Shown here one piece after another: positions 1 to 6,027 of a stretch of DNA of 9,012 nt. Where the stretch lies: the NCBI GenBank assembly GCA_902782965.1, contig CACZPG010000286.1, forward strand, positions 1 to 9,012, in the 5' to 3' direction. The notes beneath the pieces are model-generated. The model saw only the letters and a program-made list of their open reading frames with translations. It searched no databases and had not been told where the DNA came from. The stretch comes from an uncultured Lachnospiraceae bacterium. GTDB lineage: Bacteria > Bacillota > Clostridia > Lachnospirales > Lachnospiraceae. A program made the translations under genes and the position numbers. How positions within the stretch are numbered: position 1 is the stretch's first letter; each line of letters starts with the position of its first letter.

Positions 1-784
1 CAAGGCTATCAGAAGATGTATCGAAAATGAAGTTAACAGACAGAAGGAAATTCTTGAGAAGGGTGAGAAGGTGGTTCAGGAGACCCGTCGCTGGGATGAT
101 CTGAAGGGCATTTCATATCCGATGCGTTCCAAGGAAGATGCTCAGGATTACAGATATTTCCCTGATCCTGATCTCGTTCCTATCATCGTCAGTGATGAGT
201 GGATTGAAGAAATCAAAGCCAAGCAGCCGGAATTCAAGGATGAGAAGAAGGTCAGATATAAGGAAATGTATGGCCTTCCGGATTATGATATAGATCAGAT
301 CACCGGAAGCAAGAAGCTGGGTGAGATTTTCGAAGGTGCAGTTGGAGCGGGAGCAGATCCTAAGAAGGTTTCCAACTGGCTGATGGTTGAGACCATGAGG
401 CTGATGAAGGAGCATAATCTTGATGCAGATCAGCTGAAGTTCTCTGCCGGGAATCTGGCAAAGCTGGTTAATCTGGTAGATTCCAAGGAAATTAATAATG
501 CCGTAGCTAAGGAAGTGTTCGAGAAGGCAGTGTTCCTGGATGACATGGATCCTGTTAAGTATGTTGCAGATAATAATCTGTCCATGAAGACTGATTCAGG
601 TGCTCTTGAAGAAGTTGTTAAGAAAGCCTTTGAGGCAAATCCGAAGGCTGTAGAGGATGTACTTAACGGCAAGGGCAAAGCAGCCGGAGCGATTGTTGGT
701 TTTGTTATGAAGGAGATGAAGGGTAAATGTGACCCTGCCGAGGTTAACAGACTGATAGCTGCAGAGATAGAGAAGTTAAAGTAA
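1..784 (+). CDS. gatB: Aspartyl/glutamyl-tRNA(Asn/Gln) amidotransferase subunit B, 3' part
   Basis: GatB is part of the cytoplasmic GatCAB complex, which converts mischarged Glu-tRNA(Gln) and Asp-tRNA(Asn) to the correct amidated forms; GatB binds the tRNA and performs the ATP-dependent activation. The reading frame is open from base 2, with no start codon of its own, so the gene begins before the window and about 260 codons are visible of a usual ~475. A GTG at 71 is internal, since the family sequence continues upstream of it (AIRRCIENEV, then QKEILEKGEK). The hallmark DYRYFPDPDL is encoded at about 146-175. The last ~150 residues are the helical linker plus the GatB/YqeY tail domain (FSAGNLAKLV, GAIVGFVMKEMKG). 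The C-terminus appears complete, ending in EIEKLK before TAA. No clear terminator hairpin follows. Identification is firm. Confidence 0.96.
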   Translation, partial: KAIRRCIENEVNRQKEILEKGEKVVQETRRWDDLKGISYPMRSKEDAQDYRYFPDPDLVPIIVSDEWIEEIKAKQPEFKDEKKVRYKEMYGLPDYDIDQITGSKKLGEIFEGAVGAGADPKKVSNWLMVETMRLMKEHNLDADQLKFSAGNLAKLVNLVDSKEINNAVAKEVFEKAVFLDDMDPVKYVADNNLSMKTDSGALEEVVKKAFEANPKAVEDVLNGKGKAAGAIVGFVMKEMKGKCDPAEVNRLIAAEIEKLK

Positions 785-868
785 TAAAACTGGATAAGTT
801 GTTGTATAGGTATCTGAGTATAAATCAGCATTCTAAACGGCTGAAGTAAAAAGGAAAAGGGGAACAGT

Positions 869-1954
869 ATGAAAACATATCTCGTAACCGGAGGTGCCGG
901 ATTTATAGGTTCTAATTACATTCATTACATGTTCGATAAATACGGAGATGATATTCGTATAATAAATGTAGATAAGCTTACTTATGCAGGTAATCTTGAG
1001 AATCTTAAGGATATTGAGAATAGAGATAATTATACCTTTGTAAGGGCTGACATCTGTGACAAAGATGCTATAGCTAAGATATTTGCAGAGAATGATATCG
1101 ACAGAGTTGTACATTTCGCAGCTGAGTCTCATGTAGACCGTTCCATTAAGGAGCCTGAAGTATTTGTTCAGACAAATGTTCTGGGAACTGCAGTTATGCT
1201 TAACTCTGCAAAGGCTGCCTGGGAGAATGAAGACGGCAGCTTCAAGGAGGATAAGAGATTCCTTCATGTATCTACAGATGAGGTTTATGGTTCTCTTCCT
1301 GATGATCCGGATGCATATTTCTATGAGACAACTCCGATTGATCCTCACAGCCCATATTCATCAAGCAAGGCATCATCAGATCTGCTTGTAAAGGCTTATG
1401 TTGATACCTATCATTTCCCGGCAGTTATTACAAACTGTTCAAATAACTACGGACCTTATCAGTTCCCGGAGAAGCTGATTCCGCTTATCATCAATAACTG
1501 TCTTGCAGGAAAGAATCTTCCTGTATATGGTGATGGAAAGAATGTACGTGACTGGCTGTATGTAATGGATCATGCCAAGGGTATTGATATGGCAACAGAA
1601 CAGGGACGTATTGGTGAGAGATACAATATCGGCGGACATAATGAGAAGCAGAATATTGAAATCATTAATATTATTATAGAAACACTTCAGGAACTTCTTC
1701 CTGATTCAGATCCGAGAAAGGCAAATGTAACCAAGGATCTTATTACATATGTAACAGATCGTAAGGGACATGATCGCCGTTACGCGATCGCACCGGATAA
1801 GATCAAGGCTGAGATAGGCTGGTATCCGGAAACTATGTTCAAAGAGGGAATCCGTCTTACCATCAAGTGGTATCTTGAAAATGAAGACTGGATGAAGAAT
1901 GTCACAAGCGGTGATTATCAGAAATATTACGATTCAATGTATATGGACAGATAG
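869..1954 (+). CDS. rfbB: dTDP-glucose 4,6-dehydratase (RmlB/RfbB)
   Basis: This cytoplasmic enzyme converts dTDP-glucose to dTDP-4-keto-6-deoxyglucose using bound NAD+, the second step toward dTDP-L-rhamnose and other deoxysugars. It is an extended short-chain dehydrogenase: the NAD-binding TGGAGFIGS is at residues 7-15, DKLTYAGN at 35-42, the catalytic Thr-Asp-Glu triad in STDEVYG at 136-138, and the YxxxK pair at Tyr163/Lys167. The RmlB-type YGPYQFPEKLIP is at 194-205 and the substrate-side GDGKNVRDWLYV at 221-232. At 361 residues it is full length, slightly longer than the usual 330-355 because of a short acidic insert near 119-128. The ATG has a strong purine-rich site (AAGGAAAAGGGG) just upstream. 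No rmlA, rmlC or rmlD is next to it, so the other steps must be encoded elsewhere. It is probably the first gene of the surface-polymer operon. Confidence 0.95.
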   Translation: MKTYLVTGGAGFIGSNYIHYMFDKYGDDIRIINVDKLTYAGNLENLKDIENRDNYTFVRADICDKDAIAKIFAENDIDRVVHFAAESHVDRSIKEPEVFVQTNVLGTAVMLNSAKAAWENEDGSFKEDKRFLHVSTDEVYGSLPDDPDAYFYETTPIDPHSPYSSSKASSDLLVKAYVDTYHFPAVITNCSNNYGPYQFPEKLIPLIINNCLAGKNLPVYGDGKNVRDWLYVMDHAKGIDMATEQGRIGERYNIGGHNEKQNIEIINIIIETLQELLPDSDPRKANVTKDLITYVTDRKGHDRRYAIAPDKIKAEIGWYPETMFKEGIRLTIKWYLENEDWMKNVTSGDYQKYYDSMYMDR

Positions 1955-1995
1955 AGAATAATTGTATATATCAGGGGTAACGAACAAGGGGTAAA

Positions 1996-2775
1996 ATGGT
2001 TAAATTAACAGTGGTAATGCCCTGTTATAATGAGGGCACAAGAATTTACAGAAATATAATAGAGACGGTTACACAGGTTGAGAAGTTCTGTGATTCCTTC
2101 AGACTGATTGTTGTGAATGACGGAAGCAGTGATGATACTGAATCAGAAATCATCAGAGCTGCCGGTCAGGATAACAGGGTCGGATATATATCCTATCCTG
2201 ACAATAAAGGTAAGGGATATGCCGTAAGAAGAGGAATGCTTGCTGCTAAGTCTGAGTACGTAGCATTTCTTGATGCGGATCTTGAACTTCCTCCATATCT
2301 GCTGGAAAGCTTTCTGAAGGCGGCTGAAGGTAAGCTTTCTGATAAAGGAGCGGAAACTACCGGAAGTGAAGCTGAATCGGAAGGAGCAGGCTACGATATA
2401 ATTATCGGCTCCAAGATGCATCCTGATTCTCAGGTGGAATATCCTTTCTTCAGAAAGATTATGAGCCATGGTTATTATATTTTTATGAAGCTGCTGTTCG
2501 GACTCGGTCTCAAGGATACCCAGACGGGAATCAAACTGTACAGAACCGAGAAAATCAAGCCGGTTATGAGACTGGTAAGAACCAGCCGTTTCTCCTTTGA
2601 TATTGAGATACTTGCCATAGCTAATAAAATGGGACTGACTATTAAGGAAATGCCTGTAGTTGTGAATTTCTCACGAAATAAGGGTGACCGTTCCAAGATA
2701 AGATTTTCCAGCATTTATGAAATGGTAAGAGATTCTTTCAGAGTGAAAATGTACGTTTCGAAACTTAAAGTCTGA
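1996..2775 (+). CDS. Family 2 glycosyltransferase, dolichyl/polyprenyl-phosphate glucosyltransferase-like
   Basis: This GT-A fold enzyme most resembles the Alg5/DPG-synthase branch of GT2, which transfers a sugar (commonly glucose) from a nucleotide donor to a polyprenyl phosphate at the inner face of the membrane. Visible motifs are the N-terminal VVMPCYNEG (6-14), the nucleotide-binding VNDGSSDDT (40-48), DNKGKGYAVRRGM (69-81), the metal-binding Asp-Ala-Asp in FLDADLELPP (91-100), IIGSK (136-140), and DTQTGIKLYR (174-183), the branch-typical DtQxGfKlfr motif. There are no obvious transmembrane helices, unlike GtrB/CsbB relatives that end in two. A low-complexity acidic stretch (about 115-132, rich in Ser/Glu/Gly) interrupts the usual sequence between the DxD motif and GSK. 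The start ATG follows AAGGGG at close spacing. The donor sugar and the lipid acceptor cannot be told from sequence; a polymer-modifying or primer role are both possible. Confidence 0.85.
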   Translation: MVKLTVVMPCYNEGTRIYRNIIETVTQVEKFCDSFRLIVVNDGSSDDTESEIIRAAGQDNRVGYISYPDNKGKGYAVRRGMLAAKSEYVAFLDADLELPPYLLESFLKAAEGKLSDKGAETTGSEAESEGAGYDIIIGSKMHPDSQVEYPFFRKIMSHGYYIFMKLLFGLGLKDTQTGIKLYRTEKIKPVMRLVRTSRFSFDIEILAIANKMGLTIKEMPVVVNFSRNKGDRSKIRFSSIYEMVRDSFRVKMYVSKLKV

Positions 2776-2797
2776 GTCGGCAGAAGATTAATTCCTG

Positions 2798-2809
2798 ACT
2801 CAATTGAGT
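2798..2809. repeat. 12-base perfect palindrome before the glycerophosphotransferase gene
   Basis: ACTCAATTGAGT is its own reverse complement. Its left arm can also pair with the TGAGTC overlapping the stop codon of the upstream glycosyltransferase gene (2773-2778 with GACTCA 2797-2802, an 18-base loop), so two mutually exclusive structures are possible in the mRNA between the two genes. It is too AT-rich, and lacks the U-run, to be an intrinsic terminator. It could equally be a chance palindrome. Confidence 0.5.
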
Positions 2810-2818
2810 ATGAATAAC

Positions 2819-2824
2819 GAGAGG
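2819..2824 (+). promoter_or_regulatory. Ribosome binding site deciding the glycerophosphotransferase start
   Basis: GAGAGG ends 9 bases before ATG 2834. The two longer in-frame starts (TTG 2804, ATG 2810) are preceded by a pyrimidine-containing stretch without a Shine-Dalgarno match; the nearest purine run, AGAAG near 2782, is too far away. This supports the 628-residue form. Confidence 0.6.
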
Positions 2825-2833
2825 CACATTTAT

Positions 2834-4720
2834 ATGTCAGACATATATTTAAATGAAGATGTTAAGCGCTTCAGTATAGATGAGAAAACTGCAAAGAAGC
2901 TTCGTAAGAAATATGCGAAGCTGGTAAAAAAGAATGGTGGAGAACCCGGTTCCAAAACGGTAATCGATTATTTCTACGATGAGAAGGTTGAGAAGAACAC
3001 CGTTCTTATTCAGGGACTTGGTGTCAGTGTGCGCGGAAGTGTGCAGTATCTTCTGAATGAACTTAATTATGATAAGAGATTTTCGAAATATAAGATATAT
3101 GTCAGAACCAAGGATCATTCTGATGAGACTGTAAAAGAATATATTAAGCAGAATAACTGGACAAGAACAACTACGGTTCCAAAGGGTTATTACAGAAAAC
3201 TGGAGAGCTGTAAATATATATTTACGGAGAGCTATGTTCCGTATCAATGGATTAAGAAGAAGGATCAGATCTTTATTGATATCTGGCATGGAACCCCCCT
3301 TAAGAAACTGGGAGTTATTAAGAACGGGCGTAAGGCACATCTTCAGTCTAAGCAGCAGAAGAATTTCCTTTGCACCGATTACTTCCTGTATCCCAATGAT
3401 TTCACTAAGGATATAATGTATAAATCCTATGATGTGGCAACTCTCATGGATGCCAAAGCTCTAATGATGGGATATCCGAGAACTGCAGGAATTCTGCAGG
3501 TTACTGAGGAGAGAACGGCAGAAATAAGAAAACAGCTTGCACCAAACGGTGAAAGGGTATATGCTTATATGCCTACCTTCAGAGGATATCTGAATGATGA
3601 GGATACTATCAAAAGAGAGAAGGAATTCCTGGAATTCCTTGATAAGAATATGTCGGAGGACCAGATACTTTATGTAAACCTGCATCACCATATTTCCGCA
3701 GGTCTTGATTGTTCGGAGTTCAGGCATATTCATACATTCCCGCCGCTTATTGACAGCTATGAGCTTCTTACAGCGACGGATGCGCTTATTTCAGATTATT
3801 CAAGCGTATTTTTCGATTATCTGGTTCTGGGTAAACAGATAATTCTGTATATTGAAGATTATGATACATATTCGTCCTTCCAGGGACTTAATATGGATAT
3901 AAGAGAGCTTCCTTTCGACATGGCACATTCCAGAGAAGAGGTTCTGGATATGTTGAACAGAGGCAAGGATTATGATGATACAAAGATCAGAAGTGAGCTT
4001 TGTGCCTATGATGCAGCTGATAATCCTGCAAAGTTCTGCCAGCTGTTCAGAGATGATGAGACCGGACTCGTACTGGAGGATCATCCGAAGAATAATAAGA
4101 AAAAGGTAATATTCTACTCAGACTGTTGTCGTGAGGGCCGGGAAACAGAACTGCTTCATCAGTTCTCAGAACAGGTTGATAGAGACCAATATGATTTCTG
4201 GGTAGGCTGTGATTCTGAGAAGACCAAGCAGCATGTTGACAGCGCCTATCCGATGCTTCATGATTCCATGAATATTTCCTCAGAGGACGATATCAGGCTT
4301 TCATCAGTTGGAGCCCCTGTTAAGGAACTATATCTTAAAGGCAGTATAGATTTTAAAACAGCTATGGAATATCTGATACATGAATATGGTGTTATTCCTG
4401 TTCAGCAGTATGGCTATTCACATTTTGATACATTTGTTATATATGACATGCTTGACCCGGAGATGATCATTTCCATGGCTCTTCTCGAAGCAGACAGCAA
4501 GGTAATCTTCATAACTAAGGATATTCTGTCAGAAGTGGAAAACGGAAATACCTTTATGAAGGATGCTGTGAGATTTGCAGCTGATTACTGTAAGGTGGCT
4601 GCGGTGACTGATAAGGATATTGCAGAAGCTGCGGAGAAGCTGCTGGGAGACAGCTGGACAGGCAGAGTATCAGTTATAGATAATGTTGCAGATATAAATG
4701 AACTTCTGAAGTTAAAGTAA
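2834..4720 (+). CDS. CDP-glycerol glycerophosphotransferase family protein (TagF/TagB-like) with an extra C-terminal Rossmann-like domain
   Basis: Members of this family transfer glycerol phosphate from CDP-glycerol to a teichoic-acid-like acceptor at the cytoplasmic membrane face. With the start at 2834 (628 residues), the family signatures are IDIWHGTPLKKLG (148-160, with the catalytic-type His in HGT at 152), YMPTFRGYLNDE (245-256), LHHHIS (283-288), and DALISDYSSVFFDYL (316-330), the donor-binding SDYSS region. From about residue 422 a second domain begins (KKVIFYSD...) that looks like the N-terminal half of a GT4-type glycosyltransferase and stops at VSVIDNVADINELL. I chose ATG 2834 because GAGAGG lies 9 bases before it; TTG 2804 and ATG 2810 are in frame but have no good ribosome binding site. 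It lies directly upstream of tagD, which makes its donor. Whether it primes (TagB-like) or polymerises (TagF-like) cannot be decided here. Function of the C-terminal domain is unknown. Confidence 0.88.
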   Translation: MSDIYLNEDVKRFSIDEKTAKKLRKKYAKLVKKNGGEPGSKTVIDYFYDEKVEKNTVLIQGLGVSVRGSVQYLLNELNYDKRFSKYKIYVRTKDHSDETVKEYIKQNNWTRTTTVPKGYYRKLESCKYIFTESYVPYQWIKKKDQIFIDIWHGTPLKKLGVIKNGRKAHLQSKQQKNFLCTDYFLYPNDFTKDIMYKSYDVATLMDAKALMMGYPRTAGILQVTEERTAEIRKQLAPNGERVYAYMPTFRGYLNDEDTIKREKEFLEFLDKNMSEDQILYVNLHHHISAGLDCSEFRHIHTFPPLIDSYELLTATDALISDYSSVFFDYLVLGKQIILYIEDYDTYSSFQGLNMDIRELPFDMAHSREEVLDMLNRGKDYDDTKIRSELCAYDAADNPAKFCQLFRDDETGLVLEDHPKNNKKKVIFYSDCCREGRETELLHQFSEQVDRDQYDFWVGCDSEKTKQHVDSAYPMLHDSMNISSEDDIRLSSVGAPVKELYLKGSIDFKTAMEYLIHEYGVIPVQQYGYSHFDTFVIYDMLDPEMIISMALLEADSKVIFITKDILSEVENGNTFMKDAVRFAADYCKVAAVTDKDIAEAAEKLLGDSWTGRVSVIDNVADINELLKLK

Positions 4721-4746
4721 TGAGTCAGAATGAAAAGGAATAATTT

Positions 4747-5163
4747 ATGAAAAGAGTAATTACCTATGGAACTTTTGACCTTCTTCATTATGGTCATATA
4801 AATCTTCTGAAGAGAGCCAAGGCTCTCGGGGACTACCTGATAGTTGCCCTTTCCACTGATGAATTCAACTGGAATGAGAAGCATAAGAAATGTTATTTCA
4901 GTTATGAGCAGCGGAAGATGCTGCTGGAATCCATAAGATATGTGGATCTGGTTATTCCGGAAGAGAACTGGGAACAGAAGAAGACCGATGCCCATGAGTA
5001 TCATATTGATACATTTGTTATTGGTGATGACTGGAAGGGAAAGTTCGATTTTCTGAAGGACGAAGGTGTTGAAGTAGTTTATCTGGAGAGAACTCCTGAG
5101 ATAAGTACTACGAAGATCAAGCAGGATGCAGCAGCCGGTGAGGGTGTTGAACTGCCTGAATAA
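4747..5163 (+). CDS. tagD: Glycerol-3-phosphate cytidylyltransferase
   Basis: TagD joins CTP and sn-glycerol 3-phosphate to give CDP-glycerol and pyrophosphate, supplying the donor for the glycerophosphotransferase encoded just upstream. The 138-residue protein matches the family length of about 130. It starts with VITYGTFDLLHYGH, carrying the nucleotidyltransferase HxGH motif at His14-His17, followed by DYLIVALSTDEFN (29-41), SIRYVDLVIPEENWEQKK (62-79) and FVIGDDWKGKFDFL (90-103). The CTP-binding signature usually written RTxGISTT appears here as RTPEISTT (115-122), with Glu at the usual Gly position; the other residues are kept, so I expect it to be active. It sits 26 bases after the preceding stop, with an AAAAGGAA site before the ATG. 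The pathway assignment is strong because the substrate-using enzyme is adjacent. Confidence 0.95.
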   Translation: MKRVITYGTFDLLHYGHINLLKRAKALGDYLIVALSTDEFNWNEKHKKCYFSYEQRKMLLESIRYVDLVIPEENWEQKKTDAHEYHIDTFVIGDDWKGKFDFLKDEGVEVVYLERTPEISTTKIKQDAAAGEGVELPE

Positions 5164-5193
5164 GATGAAAAGCATGTCCAGGAGATAGTAAGG

Positions 5194-6015
5194 ATGCCGG
5201 AAATAAAAATGCCGATGTTTGAGAATAAATATATGGCTCATGCACTTGGCGGCTATAAAGGTCATAAATATCTGAATAATGAAGATGCATTGAAGTATTC
5301 TCTGTCCAATGGACATAAATTCTTCGAGGTGGATCTGTTTCTGACCTCTGATCAGAAGCTGGTTCCTTCCCATGGCTGGGATGAGAAACATGCCCGAAAA
5401 TGTGGCATGACCTATAGTCCGGAATTCGAGAATATGACCAAGGAACTATTCCTCAGACAGAAGCTTTTCGGGATGGACACCATGGATATGTCCACCCTGT
5501 ATAAGTATATGAAGGATTATCCTGATATATATCTGGAGCTTGATATCCACGCAACCACTGATGAACAGACTTCTCAGGTAACGGAGCTTGTATTAGAGGA
5601 GTTTCATAATGATGAAACTATTCTGGACAGGCTGCTGGTTCAGGCACATCCCTCAAGATATGAGGCAATAGACAGGGTTCATCATTTCAAATATTATCAG
5701 ACCTTTCTGCAGAAGAATCCATCAGAGAAGCTATTTAACGAAGTGTTGGAATATGCCGTAGAGCATAATATCGGTTCTATTGCTCTGAATGTTAAAGACG
5801 CTGATCAGGATAATATTAACAGGATAAAGTCGAAGGGCTTATCGATTCTTGTTTATACGCTTGATGATTATGCAAAAGCAGATAAGCTTCTGAAGATGGG
5901 GGTGAGTACAATCTGTACTAATACCATGAGTCCAAAGGGTGAAAGGATATTCAGGATTAAATCTCTTCCACCTGTCAGACTGTTGAGAAAAATATATCGG
6001 TTTATAAAGAAATAA
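5194..6015 (+). CDS. Divergent glycerophosphodiester phosphodiesterase-like protein (GDPD/PI-PLC TIM barrel)
   Basis: This 273-residue protein shows the GDPD layout: an N-terminal His in MAHALGG (His16), NNEDAL (28-33) where classic members have PENT, FFEVDLFLTSD (43-53) with the metal-binding Glu45 and Asp47, a second catalytic-type His in PSHGW (His60), then IYLELDI (112-118), LVQAHPSRY (148-156), VYTLDD (220-225) and GVSTICTNT (236-244) at the end of the barrel. The Arg that normally follows the first His (HRG) is missing. There is no signal peptide, so it should act in the cytoplasm; the C-terminus (about 250-273) is rich in Arg/Lys mixed with hydrophobic residues and could touch the membrane. 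Its place after tagD suggests a substrate with glycerophosphodiester bonds, such as polymer precursor or glycerophospholipid head groups. That substrate is inferred, not shown. An AGGAG site lies 9 bases before the ATG. Confidence 0.82.
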   Translation: MPEIKMPMFENKYMAHALGGYKGHKYLNNEDALKYSLSNGHKFFEVDLFLTSDQKLVPSHGWDEKHARKCGMTYSPEFENMTKELFLRQKLFGMDTMDMSTLYKYMKDYPDIYLELDIHATTDEQTSQVTELVLEEFHNDETILDRLLVQAHPSRYEAIDRVHHFKYYQTFLQKNPSEKLFNEVLEYAVEHNIGSIALNVKDADQDNINRIKSKGLSILVYTLDDYAKADKLLKMGVSTICTNTMSPKGERIFRIKSLPPVRLLRKIYRFIKK

Positions 6016-6027
6016 GAAGGACGGAAC

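Noticed and set aside
799..824. Possible promoter for rmlB: TTGTTG (799-804) and TATAAA (819-824)
   Set aside because: The spacer is only 14 bases, too short for sigma-A, and no other -35 match lies at 16-18 bases. The -10-like box alone is not enough in AT-rich DNA.
833..1348. 171-codon open frame on the minus strand
   Set aside because: It is antisense to rmlB, which has full family motifs. The protein is rich in Ile/Cys/Tyr/Leu as expected from reverse reading of AT-rich coding sequence.
2804..2833. Longer start (TTG 2804 or ATG 2810) for the glycerophosphotransferase
   Set aside because: Neither has a Shine-Dalgarno site at a workable distance, while ATG 2834 has GAGAGG 9 bases upstream. 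The extra residues show no family similarity that I can recognise.
4585..5391. 268-codon open frame on the minus strand
   Set aside because: It covers the end of the glycerophosphotransferase gene, tagD and the start of the GDPD-like gene in antisense. Its translation has no recognisable family and looks like a mirror of the plus-strand coding bias.
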